From Bathymodiolus brooksi thiotrophic gill symbiont (lineage in GTDB: Bacteria; Pseudomonadota; Gammaproteobacteria; PS1; Pseudothioglobaceae): a stretch of 19,585 nucleotides of DNA. This document shows, piece by piece, positions 1 to 8,280 of the stretch (within the stretch, counting starts at the first letter, position 1; each line of letters begins with the position of its first letter). The notes beneath the pieces were generated by a model. It made no database searches. It had not been told where the DNA came from and saw only the letters and a list, made by a program, of their open reading frames with translations. Both the position numbers and the translations under genes were made by a program. The DNA is taken from positions 1 through 19,585 of the forward strand of contig NZ_CAHJWD020000044.1 of NCBI RefSeq assembly GCF_903642095.1. Direction: 5' to 3'.

Positions 1-272
1 AGTTTAATGGGGTTTGCGGATTTAGGTATATAATTCCCCTTTTTTAACAACTTTAGAGGGTCTCATAGTAATTTATGCGTTAGCAAGAAAGGTTTTTTTT
101 AGTTTTGTGGGTTTTGAAGAAGGGTGTTATGTTTACTAGTAATTTGCACTAAGGTTTGTTTGTTTGTTTAGTTTAATGGATTTAAAATAAGAAAAATTAA
201 ATTATGGTCTTGAGTTGCTGAATTTTTATAGTTAGTAGTAAAAAAATAATGTTAGGCATATGTCTTAAACAC
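1..272. other. Non-coding left edge, no gene seen
   Basis: This AT-rich stretch lies downstream of bioC and holds no credible coding region on either strand. It contains a short (TTTG)3 tract around 154-165 and a 10-nt direct repeat, AGTTTAATGG, at 1-10 and 170-179. There is a TATAAT at 29-34 without a convincing -35 partner. No clear terminator hairpin follows the bioC stop. I see nothing else in it. Confidence 0.5.
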
Positions 273-1052
273 TCAATATTGAATCAAGTCAATCTCCTTT
301 ATTCGCTTCCAAGCATGTCCATAAATTACCTCGTAAGTGGCGGGTAGTTTTCCATCTTGGCGATAAGATTCATACATTTTCATCATTGATTGGAACTTAT
401 TTTTACCTGTGAGTGATTTAGAGCGGGTGTTGACGGTTTGTGCACCGATGGCTTTTAGGTCTCTTAATAAATCTGTTACTGTTTGGTAAGTTAGGGTTAG
501 GGTTTCCATTTCCATTATTGGCGATTGAAAGCTATTTTGTAATAATTGATCGCCGATGTCGTGCATATCGATGAATGAGTTAACATGGGTTTGATTGTCA
601 ACCACTGCCCAGCTTTTTTTAAGTTCTTTAAGTGTGTCGGGGCCAAAGGTGGAAAATAGTATTAGCCCATCATTTTTAAGTACACGATGACATTCTGAAA
701 ACAGTTGATTCAGATTACCACACCATTGCATCATTAAGTTAGAAATGATAATATCTACACAATTGTTTGACAGAGGTAAATGATTGGCATCGGCACACAA
801 TTTATTTTTTGTTGGGTTTTTTTTTAGGGCTTCTTGAGCAAAATCTAGGCAGATGATTTTTGAATCTGGAAAGCGTGTTAACAAAGGTTGGGATAGTAAA
901 CCTGTGCCTGCACCTAAATCTAAAACAATTTCTGTATTGCCAGCAATCACTTCCAATTTTTCATCAAGACGCTTGGCGATTTCTTTTTGCAAAAAAGCAC
1001 TTTCGTTATATCGGGAGGATGCTTTATTGAAGGCCGATCTTACTTGAGGCAT
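273..1052 (-). CDS. bioC: BioC, malonyl-ACP O-methyltransferase
   Basis: A 259-residue SAM-dependent methyltransferase. BioC methylates the free carboxyl of malonyl-ACP so that the fatty-acid machinery can build the pimeloyl chain of biotin. The SAM-binding motif I (VLDLGAGTGLL) is at about residues 43-53. The BioC-typical SNLMMQWCGN block starts near 104, and the diagnostic FSTFGPDTLKEL lies at about 133-144. Length matches the family (about 250 residues). The start codon lies inside the 3' end of the znuA-like gene (13-nt overlap), suggesting translational coupling. No other bio gene is adjacent here, so bioC is separated from the rest of the biotin operon, at least on this side. Identity is confident from the GPDTLKEL motif, which separates BioC from generic UbiE-like methyltransferases. 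Confidence 0.93.
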   Translation of the reverse strand: MPQVRSAFNKASSRYNESAFLQKEIAKRLDEKLEVIAGNTEIVLDLGAGTGLLSQPLLTRFPDSKIICLDFAQEALKKNPTKNKLCADANHLPLSNNCVDIIISNLMMQWCGNLNQLFSECHRVLKNDGLILFSTFGPDTLKELKKSWAVVDNQTHVNSFIDMHDIGDQLLQNSFQSPIMEMETLTLTYQTVTDLLRDLKAIGAQTVNTRSKSLTGKNKFQSMMKMYESYRQDGKLPATYEVIYGHAWKRIKEIDLIQY

Positions 1053-1936
1053 TGAATGGCTTTATTAGTAATATTGCGCATTAATTTAAAATAGTGTTTA
1101 GCGCCCTGTGCTATATCAAAGCCTATGATATCTATATTTTCCGAATTTATATTTAAGTCTTCAATGAGTGAATTGATGCGTTTTTTTGGCACTTCTGTGG
1201 TGGCAAGTAGGCATTTCGTTTGTGCATTCTTCATGATTTTTCTGGCCTTAAGCATTTTAAATATGCTCAATCTTTCGCCATGATAACTGGTAATGTTGAC
1301 TGATTTTTTTAATTGATTGGCATTGGTAAAATAATCAAAAGTATTGGAATAACTTACAATTACTTTGGACTTATAAACGGATAGTTTTTGATTAATCTCT
1401 TGTTTGAGTTTGTTCAAATCTTTATTAAATTTGTTTAAATTGGTCGTGTAGTTTGATTGGTTATTAGGGTCAATTTTAATCAATTTCTCAATTAACTTTT
1501 TTGCAAATATTTGCATATTATTTACATCTAACCAAAGGTGATAGTTAGTTGCTTCTTGATGTTCACTATGCTCTTGTTCTTCGCCTTCATGTTCTTCATC
1601 TTCTTTGTTATGAATAAGAAAAATATTTTCTATATTGCCAATAATGAATTTTTTGTTAGCGCTAAGGTTGTCCATTGCTTTTTTCAATCCACTTTCAAAA
1701 ATAGGGTGAATAAAAATAGTCAAATCTGCCTGATTTAATAAAGATAATTGAGAAGGTTTTAAATAGGCATGTTCTGGCGATTGATTGGCTGTTAGTAATA
1801 ATTTTGGTTCTGTTATTCCTTGCGTTAGACTGCTGACAATAGAATGAATAGGTTTAATACTAACCACGATATTAGGCGTTGCCAAGGTATTTGTGGCAAA
1901 TAACAGTATTGCCATTAAGAGTGAGCGAAAAGTCAT
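1040..1936 (-). CDS. znuA: ZnuA-like periplasmic metal-binding protein
   Basis: A 298-residue cluster A-1 (TroA/ZnuA) substrate-binding protein, presumably catching Zn2+ in the periplasm for an ABC importer. A signal peptide covers about residues 1-19. The first ligand region is SPEHAYLKPS (His56). A histidine- and acid-rich loop spans about 112-128, followed by YHLWLD (His133), the second expected ligand. At the place of the family's third ligand, where ZnuA has HDAYGYF, this protein reads SNTFDYF (Ser197-Asn198), so that histidine appears to be missing. A C-terminal FD (GFDIAQG) matches the aspartate region. No permease or ATPase gene (znuB, znuC) is next to it; it sits between cmoB and bioC. 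The family is clear, but the metal is less certain because of the substituted ligand. Confidence 0.82.
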   Translation of the reverse strand: MTFRSLLMAILLFATNTLATPNIVVSIKPIHSIVSSLTQGITEPKLLLTANQSPEHAYLKPSQLSLLNQADLTIFIHPIFESGLKKAMDNLSANKKFIIGNIENIFLIHNKEDEEHEGEEQEHSEHQEATNYHLWLDVNNMQIFAKKLIEKLIKIDPNNQSNYTTNLNKFNKDLNKLKQEINQKLSVYKSKVIVSYSNTFDYFTNANQLKKSVNITSYHGERLSIFKMLKARKIMKNAQTKCLLATTEVPKKRINSLIEDLNINSENIDIIGFDIAQGAKHYFKLMRNITNKAIQCLK

Positions 1937-1961
1937 AATAATTTAAATTAAAAAGGAAATA

Positions 1962-1989
1962 ATTATACCCCTCAATTTATTTTTGACAA
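1962..1989 (-). promoter_or_regulatory. Likely promoter of the znuA-like gene
   Basis: On the minus strand TTGTCA (1984-1989) and TATAAT (1962-1967) are separated by 16 bp, ending 26 bp before the znuA-like start codon. The -35 lies inside the last codons of cmoB. An AAGGAAAT-like stretch on the plus strand overlaps the -10, but a full Zur-type dyad is not visible. Confidence 0.5.
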
Positions 1990-2933
1990 ACAAAAATAGC
2001 CCGTTTAGGTGCGGGCAAACCTTCAATAGTTAAGTAATCATCATTAGGGTCTAAAAAATCTTTGAGCGATTGTGTATTGTCGCCAATCCAATGTGTAGCT
2101 CGCTGCTCTTCGGGTGTGGTTTTTGTTACATCGACCAGTTTTATTTTTTTGAAGCCAACCCTTTTTAGCCAAGTGTGCAGTGTGTTTGTTGATGGTAAAC
2201 ACCAAACATTGCGCATTTTAGCGTAACGGTCTTGAGGAATAATTTGTTCACCCTGTTTTTCGTCAATAATCAAAGTTTCTAAAATTAATTCGCCATCCTC
2301 TGCCAACACAGTTTTAAGTTGTTGCAAATGTAATAAATGGTTTTTTTGATGATACAAAACCCCCATTGAAAACACAGTATCAAATAACGGTTTTTCTGGT
2401 ATTTGTTCTAGTTTGAGTGGTAGAACAAACGCATTTAGCGGGTTATTTATTAAAGTTTGCATTGCTTGGAATTGGTAATTAAATAATAAAAATGGCTCAA
2501 TTCCCAATGCAATTTCTGCCCCTGCTAGTGCCATTAAATAAGTGAAATAACCATTGCCAGAACCAACATCTAGCACAGTTTTTCCTTTTAGTGGCTGAAT
2601 ATAAGGTAGCACTCTATCCCATTTTAGATCGCCACGCCATTCGCTATCAAGTTGTAAATCACCTATTTGATAGGGGCCTTTACGCCATGGCATTAACAGT
2701 TTTAGGGATTGTTGCAGAGCTTCAATATTGTTGTTTTTGGTGTGAATGGTTAAATAAGGTGCTTGATAATCAATGCTACCTTTGGGTTGTTTTTTAATTT
2801 CGTTAATGGCGGCTTCCCATTTGGGGATATTGCCATTATTAACAGCCAATGTTTGCTTTGATATACTGAGTAATTCGTCACTTATAGAGGGCAGTTTTGA
2901 TTGTAGAGATTGTTTTGTAAAATTATTAATCAT
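1977..2933 (-). CDS. cmoB: CmoB, tRNA U34 carboxymethyltransferase
   Basis: A 318-residue protein, close to the E. coli length of 323. CmoB transfers a carboxymethyl group from carboxy-SAM to 5-hydroxyuridine at position 34 of certain tRNAs, giving cmo5U and expanded wobble decoding. The SAM-fold motif VLDVGSGNGYF is near residue 120. It is preceded by the CmoB-specific block GDLQLDSEWRGDLKWDR and followed by FSMGVLYHQKNHL, and the C-terminus holds TPEEQRATHWI, all family hallmarks. The partner cmoA (carboxy-SAM synthase), often next door, is not in the window. It starts a leftward run with the znuA-like gene and bioC, although the znuA-like gene seems to have its own promoter. The start at 2933 is chosen because it lies just outside the divergent 3003 gene and gives family length. 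Confidence 0.95.
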   Translation of the reverse strand: MINNFTKQSLQSKLPSISDELLSISKQTLAVNNGNIPKWEAAINEIKKQPKGSIDYQAPYLTIHTKNNNIEALQQSLKLLMPWRKGPYQIGDLQLDSEWRGDLKWDRVLPYIQPLKGKTVLDVGSGNGYFTYLMALAGAEIALGIEPFLLFNYQFQAMQTLINNPLNAFVLPLKLEQIPEKPLFDTVFSMGVLYHQKNHLLHLQQLKTVLAEDGELILETLIIDEKQGEQIIPQDRYAKMRNVWCLPSTNTLHTWLKRVGFKKIKLVDVTKTTPEEQRATHWIGDNTQSLKDFLDPNDDYLTIEGLPAPKRAIFVCQK

Positions 2934-2973
2934 AGGGTGTTATAGTAATATAAAATACTGCCTAATAAAAGAT

Positions 2974-3002
2974 TATAATTTTAAATTACTTGGAGAGATA
3001 AA
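2974..3002 (+). promoter_or_regulatory. -10 and strong ribosome site for the gene at 3003
   Basis: TATAAT at 2974-2979 is followed by GGAGAG at 2992-2997, five bases before the ATG at 3003. No good -35 is visible. The same eight bases (ATTATAAT, 2972-2979) also read TATAAT on the minus strand, so cmoB could use an overlapping divergent -10. The ribosome site favours the ATG at 3003, with a second in-frame ATG right after it. Confidence 0.45.
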
Positions 3003-3461
3003 ATGATGAAACATACTTTAAATTTTGTAGTGGCAGTTACTTTGGCAACAGGCGTTATGGCAGGTGGCGATGATCGTGACCAAGGTCCAGTAGAGTCATT
3101 AGAAGTAGTAATACCCAGTAGTGAATTACTTGTTGGCAATCAAGCTCCCTCTGTTACTAACGATAAAGCCCCTTCTGTTGGTATTCAAAATCCACTTGTT
3201 ATTGGTAATCAAAGTCTTTCTATTAATAATCAAACTTTAGGAACAACGAAATTAACTGTAGGCGGAAGAATGGTTTCTGTTGGCTCACATCTTGCTTGTC
3301 AAGAAAAATTGGGTTTATCTGATAGCAATGTTAGTGTCTTTAAAAAAGCAAAAGTTGGCAATTATTTAGAGAATACTGGCCCGATAGATGCACTTGGTAC
3401 AGTATTTTCTCCTAATAGATGGAGTGCATACTTTTCTTGTGTTGATGAAAATGGTGGTTAA
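3003..3461 (+). CDS. Small exported protein with NQ-rich repeats, unknown function
   Basis: A 152-residue protein I do not recognise. Residues 1-20 form a clear Sec signal peptide: a lysine, a hydrophobic stretch, then cleavage after GVMA. The mature part begins with an acidic GGDDRDQG. Residues about 43-80 carry a loose repeat of 7-8 residues built on NQ or QN followed by small and aliphatic residues (for example GNQAPSV, IQNPLVI, GNQSLSI, NNQTLG). After a glycine linker the C-terminal half has two cysteines (Cys99 and Cys146), which could pair in the periplasm. A strong ribosome site and a bidirectional terminator frame the gene, so it is likely expressed as a single-gene unit. Location in or outside the periplasm is inferred; no function is proposed. 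Confidence 0.75.
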   Translation: MMKHTLNFVVAVTLATGVMAGGDDRDQGPVESLEVVIPSSELLVGNQAPSVTNDKAPSVGIQNPLVIGNQSLSINNQTLGTTKLTVGGRMVSVGSHLACQEKLGLSDSNVSVFKKAKVGNYLENTGPIDALGTVFSPNRWSAYFSCVDENGG

Positions 3462-3472
3462 TACTTTTTCAT

Positions 3473-3512
3473 AAACAATAAAAAGCCCGCAAATGCGGGC
3501 TTTTTATTGTTT
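3473..3512. terminator. Perfect bidirectional terminator
   Basis: An 18-bp perfect inverted repeat (3473-3490 and 3495-3512) encloses a 4-nt loop AAAT. The stem core GCCCGC/GCGGGC is flanked by A-runs and T-runs, so it reads as a GC stem followed by T5 on either strand. It lies between the convergent stops of the 3003 gene (3461) and frr (3523) and should end both transcripts. Confidence 0.92.
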
Positions 3513-3522
3513 GAAACATTCT

Positions 3523-4080
3523 TTAAATTTCAAGCAGTGAATTTTCCTTTTCATTTAATTTATCATCAATAGACTTAATGTGTGTGTCTGTCATTTTTTG
3601 CACATTTTCTTCCGCCTTTCGTGCATCATCTTCTGACACCTCTTTATCTTTTAACAATTCTTTAAAATCAGAGTTGGCATCACGACGAATATTACGCACA
3701 GCAACTTTGGCCTGCTCGGCCTCATCTTTAACCACGCGTATCAATTCACGACGACGCTCTTCTGTGAGTGGCGGTAATGGAATACGCATCACTTGTCCCA
3801 TGGTTTGTGGATTAAGTCCAAGATCTGAAGTCATAATGGCTTTTTCAACCACAGCAACCATCTCTTTTTCCCAAGGTGATACTTTTAGTGTGCGTGAATC
3901 CTCTGCACTAATATTAGCAACTTGTGAAATAGGCACCATTGAACCGTAGTAATCAACCTGAATTTGTTCAAGCAGGGAAGGGTGTGCTCGACCTGCTCTA
4001 ATTTTACTAAAGTTGTTTTCTAATGCAGTGATGCTTTTATTCATACGCTCATTAGCATCTTGTTGGATTTCGTTTAACAT
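3523..4080 (-). CDS. frr: Ribosome recycling factor
   Basis: A 185-residue protein, exactly the length of E. coli RRF. With EF-G it splits the post-termination ribosome so the subunits can be reused. The N-terminal long helix carries [17 protein letters not shown], and the family motifs [25 protein letters not shown] (here [16 protein letters not shown]) and NIRRDAN are all present, followed by the third helix of the three-helix bundle. It follows pyrH by 2 bp, so the two are surely co-transcribed. The perfect terminator starts 10 bp after its stop. Confidence 0.98.
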   Translation of the reverse strand: MLNEIQQDANERMNKSITALENNFSKIRAGRAHPSLLEQIQVDYYGSMVPISQVANISAEDSRTLKVSPWEKEMVAVVEKAIMTSDLGLNPQTMGQVMRIPLPPLTEERRRELIRVVKDEAEQAKVAVRNIRRDANSDFKELLKDKEVSEDDARKAEENVQKMTDTHIKSIDDKLNEKENSLLEI

Positions 4081-4082
4081 AA

Positions 4083-4796
4083 TCAGTTTCCTATAATTGT
4101 GCCGGCAGGCTTGCCGTTTAAAATATTAGACAGTGTGTTGGTATTTTCCAGCATACTAAATACACAAATGTCTAAGCCATGTTCACGACATAAGGCAAAA
4201 GCTGCCGTGTCCATAATTTGTAGATTTTTCTCAATTGCTTCATTAAAACTCAGTGTTTCGTAGCGTGTGGCATCAGGGTTTTTCACTGGGTCATCTGTGT
4301 AAACACCATCCACTTTAGTGGCTTTAAACACAACATCAGCCTCAATCTCAATACCTCGTAATACTGCACCTGTATCAGTGGTAAAACATGGAGAACCTGT
4401 GCCTGCTGAGAAAATCACCACTTTACCTGCACTTAATGCTTGTTTGGCTTTATTATGATCAACGGGGTCGCAAACGCCACCACCGATTGGAAAACCTGAC
4501 ATAACCAGTGCCTCAATATTGGCGCGTCTGCACGCATCACCAATTGCCAAAGCGTTAATCACAGTTGCCAGCATTCCCATATGGTCGCCAGTAACACGAT
4601 TCATTCCCACTTGTGCAAGTGCTGCACCTCTAAAAATATTGCCACCACCAACAACAATACCCACTTCCACTTTTTGCTCAAGTGCAGATTTGATAATATT
4701 AACCACTTTATTAAGTGTTTCTGGGTCTAGTGTATTATCGCCTTGAGCAAGTGCTTCGCCGCTTAGTTTTAAGAGAATACGCTTATACTTATTCAT
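4083..4796 (-). CDS. pyrH: UMP kinase
   Basis: A 237-residue hexameric bacterial-type UMP kinase of the amino-acid kinase fold, converting UMP and ATP to UDP and ADP in pyrimidine nucleotide synthesis. Visible motifs are LKLSGEAL (about 9-16), VGGGNIFRG (about 49-58), the [15 protein letters not shown] block, and [13 protein letters not shown], which contacts UMP and ATP. The length is the same as or close to the E. coli enzyme (241). It is the first gene of a pyrH-frr pair. In many bacteria rpsB and tsf lie just upstream, but here uvrA diverges 82 bp away, so the pair must have its own promoter in that gap. Confidence 0.98.
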   Translation of the reverse strand: MNKYKRILLKLSGEALAQGDNTLDPETLNKVVNIIKSALEQKVEVGIVVGGGNIFRGAALAQVGMNRVTGDHMGMLATVINALAIGDACRRANIEALVMSGFPIGGGVCDPVDHNKAKQALSAGKVVIFSAGTGSPCFTTDTGAVLRGIEIEADVVFKATKVDGVYTDDPVKNPDATRYETLSFNEAIEKNLQIMDTAAFALCREHGLDICVFSMLENTNTLSNILNGKPAGTIIGN

Positions 4797-4820
4797 ATTG
4801 TTGTTATGTTGATAAAAAAG

Positions 4821-4851
4821 TTGTAATTTTACCGTGTATGAGCGTTATAAT
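4821..4851 (+). promoter_or_regulatory. Probable uvrA promoter
   Basis: TTGTAA (4821-4826) and TATAAT (4846-4851) with a long 19-bp spacer lie 27 bp upstream of the uvrA start. I looked for a LexA-type CTGT-N8-ACAG box in the pyrH-uvrA gap and did not see one, so SOS control of uvrA is not supported by this sequence. Confidence 0.4.
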
Positions 4852-4878
4852 TAATCCTTTGTCTGACATAATTTTACT

Positions 4879-7707
4879 ATGGATAAAATTAGTATTCGTG
4901 GCGCTAGAGTTCACAATCTAAAAAATATTGATATTGATATTCCTCGCAATAAATTGGTGGTAATTACTGGCTTGTCTGGTTCAGGTAAGTCATCACTTGC
5001 ATTTGATACTATCTATGCAGAAGGGCAGCGTCGTTACGTTGAGTCGCTATCAGCATACGCACGACAATTTTTATCGTTGATGGAAAAACCTGATGTGGAT
5101 CATATTGAGGGCTTATCACCTGCTATTTCAATTGAGCAAAAGGCCACCTCTCACAATCCTCGTTCAACTGTTGGCACTATTACTGAAATTTATGATTATT
5201 TAAGGTTGTTATTTGCCCGTGTTGGCTTACCAAAATGCCCGAAGCATGGTGTTGATTTAGTCTCGCAAACCATTTCACAAATGGTGGACAGTATTGTCGG
5301 TTTGCCAGAAGGCAGAAAAATTATGATATTAGCACCTGTAGTGCAAAATCGTAAAGGTAGCCACATTAAAATGTTAGAAGAACTTTCTCATCAAGGATTT
5401 TTGCGTGCTAGAATTGATGGCGAAGTGATTTATTTAGATAATATGGATGAACTCGATGGCAAAATTCACCACACCATTGAGATTGTTGTTGACCGTTTAA
5501 AAGTGCGAGAAGATATTGCTTCGCGTTTATCAGAGTCCCTAGAAACTGCATTGAATTTGAGTGCTGGTTTGGTGCGTATTGCTTCGCTAGATGCAGATTC
5601 AATTCAAGAAGAATTGGTATTTTCAGCCAAGTTTTCTTGCACAAAATGTGGTTATTCTTTAACTGAACTTGAACCGAGGTTATTCTCATTTAATAACCCC
5701 GTTGGTGCTTGTCAAAGTTGTGATGGCTTGGGTATTAAAGATATTTTTGATGAAAGTAAAGTGGTTAGTAATCCGAATATTAGCCTGAGTGAAGGGGCGA
5801 TTTATGGCTGGGGACATTCTAATGCTTATTTTTATCAAATTTTACTTTTGGTCGGACAACATTATGGCTTTAGTGTTGACACGCCTTATAAAAAGTTGAG
5901 CGAGATGCATAAAAAAATTGTGCTACATGGGAGTGGTAAAGATGTCATTGATTTTTCAAAAATTAAAGGACGCAAAGGCTGGTCAAACAAAGCCAAACCT
6001 TTTGAAGGTGTTGTCCCTAGAATGATGCGTCGTTATAAGGAAAGTGAAATCCGCTCAGTGCGTGAAGAACTTTCTCGCTATGTAGTGAGTAAAAATTGCA
6101 CCAGTTGTGGTGGTGGTCGATTAAATGAGTCGGCTAGAAATGTTTTTATTGAAGCATACAATTTGCCCGACATTAGCAAACTTTCTATCGCCAGTGCACA
6201 TGATTTTTTTAAGAATTTAAAACTTGAAGGTGTGCGAGGTGAAATTGCTGAAAAAATCCTTAAAGAGATTGTTCAGCGTTTAGAGTTTTTACTAAATGTT
6301 GGGTTGGAGTATTTAAGTTTGGAGCGTCGTTCTGGCACATTATCAGGTGGTGAAGCACAACGAATTCGCCTTGCTAGTCAGATTGGTGCTGGATTGATGG
6401 GTGTGTTGTATGTGTTAGATGAGCCGTCTATTGGATTGCACCAGCGAGACAATCAAAAATTGCTCAACACTTTGACTTACTTACGGGATATTGGTAATAC
6501 AGTTATTGTGGTTGAGCATGATGAGGATGCCATTAAGCAAGCGGATTTTGTGGTTGATATTGGTCCTGGTGCAGGTGCACATGGTGGCGAGATTATTGCC
6601 ATGGGTACGCCACAACAAATTAGTAACAACCTTAACTCTATTACTGGAGATTATATCAGCGGTCGTCAAAGTATTGACATCCCAAAAAAACGCAAAAAAG
6701 CAAAAAATTGGTTGCACATTAAAGGCGCAACGGGCAATAATCTTAACCAAGTGGATTTATCTATTCCTGTCGGTGTACTAACTTGTATTACAGGTGTTTC
6801 TGGTTCTGGAAAGTCCACCTTGATTAACGATACTTTGTATTCATTGGCTGCCAAACACCTTAATCGCGCACAAGCGACACCATCGCCGTATGACTCTATA
6901 ACGGGTTTGGATTATTTTGATAAAGTAGTGAATATTGACCAAAGCCCGATTGGACGCACACCACGCTCAAATCCTGCGACTTATACAGGTGTGTTTTCTT
7001 TGATTCGAGATTTGTTTTCACAGACATTAGAGGCGCGTTTACGAGGTTATAAAGCAGGGCGTTTTAGTTTTAATGTCAAAGGAGGGCGTTGCGAAGCCTG
7101 TAAAGGTGATGGCTTAATTAAAGTGGAAATGCATTTTTTGGCAGATATTTATGTGCCTTGTGATGTTTGTAATGGCGACCGCTACAACCGAGAAACTTTG
7201 GAAATTTTTTATAAAGGTAAAGCCATTGCACAAGTATTAGATATGACAGTTGAAACAGCCGTTCTGTTTTTTGAACCCATTCCAAAAATCAAACAAAAAT
7301 TACAAACATTAATGGATGTTGGTTTGTCTTATATTACCCTAGGGCAAAATGCCACAACCTTATCTGGCGGTGAGGCGCAACGCATTAAACTTGCCAAAGA
7401 ATTGTCAAAGCCTGATACAGGGCAAACGCTCTATATTCTTGACGAACCAACTACAGGTTTGCACTTTCACGATATCAAACAACTACTATCCGTGATTACT
7501 CGTTTGCGTGATCGTAAAAACACCATTGTTATTATTGAGCATAATCTTGATGTTATTAAAACTGCTGATTGGATCGTTGATTTGGGTCCTGAAGGTGGCG
7601 ATAAAGGTGGTAATATTGTTGCTATTGGCACACCTGAGGCGGTAACAAAGGTTAAAGGGTCTTATACAGGGCAATATTTAAAAACTATCTTATACCCTCA
7701 AAAATAA
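4879..7707 (+). CDS. uvrA: UvrA, excinuclease ABC subunit A
   Basis: A 942-residue protein (E. coli 940). UvrA dimerises, scans DNA for bulky lesions and loads UvrB in nucleotide excision repair. It has two ABC ATPase modules. The first Walker [10 protein letters not shown], is near residues 31-39, with its signature [12 protein letters not shown] near 488. The second Walker [10 protein letters not shown], is near 638, with its signature [12 protein letters not shown] near 827. One zinc module has CxxC pairs near residues 254/257 and 278/281; the second has pairs near 738/741 and 761/764. The damage-binding insertion and UvrB-binding region lie between. The N-terminal [17 protein letters not shown] is the canonical start. 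It stands alone, divergent from pyrH, with no ssb next to it. Confidence 0.99.
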   Translation: MDKISIRGARVHNLKNIDIDIPRNKLVVITGLSGSGKSSLAFDTIYAEGQRRYVESLSAYARQFLSLMEKPDVDHIEGLSPAISIEQKATSHNPRSTVGTITEIYDYLRLLFARVGLPKCPKHGVDLVSQTISQMVDSIVGLPEGRKIMILAPVVQNRKGSHIKMLEELSHQGFLRARIDGEVIYLDNMDELDGKIHHTIEIVVDRLKVREDIASRLSESLETALNLSAGLVRIASLDADSIQEELVFSAKFSCTKCGYSLTELEPRLFSFNNPVGACQSCDGLGIKDIFDESKVVSNPNISLSEGAIYGWGHSNAYFYQILLLVGQHYGFSVDTPYKKLSEMHKKIVLHGSGKDVIDFSKIKGRKGWSNKAKPFEGVVPRMMRRYKESEIRSVREELSRYVVSKNCTSCGGGRLNESARNVFIEAYNLPDISKLSIASAHDFFKNLKLEGVRGEIAEKILKEIVQRLEFLLNVGLEYLSLERRSGTLSGGEAQRIRLASQIGAGLMGVLYVLDEPSIGLHQRDNQKLLNTLTYLRDIGNTVIVVEHDEDAIKQADFVVDIGPGAGAHGGEIIAMGTPQQISNNLNSITGDYISGRQSIDIPKKRKKAKNWLHIKGATGNNLNQVDLSIPVGVLTCITGVSGSGKSTLINDTLYSLAAKHLNRAQATPSPYDSITGLDYFDKVVNIDQSPIGRTPRSNPATYTGVFSLIRDLFSQTLEARLRGYKAGRFSFNVKGGRCEACKGDGLIKVEMHFLADIYVPCDVCNGDRYNRETLEIFYKGKAIAQVLDMTVETAVLFFEPIPKIKQKLQTLMDVGLSYITLGQNATTLSGGEAQRIKLAKELSKPDTGQTLYILDEPTTGLHFHDIKQLLSVITRLRDRKNTIVIIEHNLDVIKTADWIVDLGPEGGDKGGNIVAIGTPEAVTKVKGSYTGQYLKTILYPQK

Positions 7708-7727
7708 ACCAAATAATTCAGTGCTCA

Positions 7728-7766
7728 TTTCCCCTCAAATGTTTTAATAACTATTTGAGGGGGAAA
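7728..7766. terminator. Hairpin between uvrA and the 72-residue gene
   Basis: Left arm 7728-7740 and right arm 7753-7766 pair over 13 bp with one bulged base: TTTCCCCTCAAAT against ATTTGAGGGGGAAA, with a 12-nt loop. It sits between convergent stops at 7707 and 7805. It lacks a T-run on either side, so it is either an atypical terminator or an mRNA 3'-end stabiliser. Confidence 0.45.
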
Positions 7767-7804
7767 CGGCAGAGAAGGGGCGTTTTGTAAATCCAGATTT
7801 GAGT

Positions 7805-8023
7805 TTATTTTTCAGAAACTGCTAAGAACTTATTAACTAAGTCATCGCATTCTTCCAACGAAAGTGTTGCAGAAGAAAGTGATTTGTATTTTCCACCATC
7901 AAGTTCAAAACAAACGCGAGCCTCTTGCTCTTCCTCATCAATATAACACACTCGAATACTAATCACTTTGCTTGTGCTAATCCAAATGGTATCGTTTTTA
8001 GTTTCTAGTTCAAAAAAATTCAT
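7805..8023 (-). CDS. Small acidic protein, unknown function
   Basis: A 72-residue protein I do not recognise. It has no signal peptide or membrane segment, so it should be cytoplasmic. The N-terminal two thirds reads as alternating beta-type segments (TIWISTSKVISIRVCYI, then an acidic DEEEQEA turn, then RVCFELDGG), followed by a C-terminal helix (LSLEECDDLVNKFLAVSE). It has three cysteines and a net negative charge. A strong ribosome site (GAGGGAG on the minus strand, about 8 bases before the ATG) and a TATAAT at 8053-8058 argue that it is a genuine single gene. It lies convergent to uvrA. It is too short for a confident fold assignment by eye. Confidence 0.7.
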   Translation of the reverse strand: MNFFELETKNDTIWISTSKVISIRVCYIDEEEQEARVCFELDGGKYKSLSSATLSLEECDDLVNKFLAVSEK

Positions 8024-8052
8024 GAAACTCCCTCGGTAAAATAAAGTGCAGT

Positions 8053-8058
8053 ATTATA
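8053..8058 (-). promoter_or_regulatory. -10 box of the 72-residue gene
   Basis: ATTATA on the plus strand reads TATAAT on the minus strand, 30 bp upstream of the start codon at 8023. No convincing -35 is seen at the right distance. Confidence 0.4.
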
Positions 8059-8082
8059 CCCGTTTTTAAACTTTTTGCGGTT

Positions 8083-8117
8083 TTTGTAGGTAAATATAGA
8101 TAACCATCAAAAGTCCA
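8083..8117 (+). repeat. Diverged half-copy of the 11652-11819 repeat (copy D)
   Basis: This stretch aligns to 11662-11694 at 28 of 33 positions with one 2-nt insertion. Shared blocks are TTTGTA, TAAATAT, ATAA, CATCAA and AGTC. It matches the left half of the inverted repeat in front of cysG, including bases inside the terminal arm, so it is probably a decayed copy. No right half is recognisable in this gap. Confidence 0.45.
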
Positions 8118-8126
8118 TTGCACCGT

Positions 8127-8150
8127 AATAAAGAGGAAAACCCCTTTATT
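8127..8150. other. Imperfect hairpin in the gap before purN's 3' end
   Basis: AATAAAGAGG (8127-8136) and CCCCTTTATT (8141-8150) pair at 9 of 10 positions around an AAAA loop. The surrounding gap of 257 bases between the 72-residue gene and the purN stop holds no open reading frame I can support; apart from the repeat remnant and this hairpin it is A/T-rich filler. It might serve as a terminator, but no clean T-run follows on the minus strand. Confidence 0.3.
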
Positions 8151-8280
8151 ATGCCTTTTTAACGCATATCTCGTTTCTGTAAATCTACGCCTTTTTTTTA
8201 ATATTTTTTATAAAGAGAAGGCTTAAAAATTAATATATATTTAAGTAAATCTTGGAAATAAAGGTAAAAATTCTTAAATT

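Noticed and set aside
1..180. 10-nt direct repeat AGTTTAATGG and (TTTG)n tract
   Set aside because: Short and A/T-rich; expected by chance and not linked to any other structure.
853..1047. Short plus-strand frame opposite bioC
   Set aside because: It is antisense to a conserved gene, with no ribosome site and no recognisable protein features.
1937..1976. Possible Zur box before the ZnuA-like gene (GAAATAATTATA)
   Set aside because: Only a half-site-like match; the second half of the dyad is absent, and such A/T-rich strings are common in this DNA.
4797..4878. LexA operator for uvrA
   Set aside because: No CTGT-N8-ACAG or close variant is visible in the gap on either strand.
6481..6781. Open frames inside uvrA on both strands
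   Set aside because: They lie wholly within a well-supported uvrA and have no family features or ribosome sites; they are shadows of its codon pattern.
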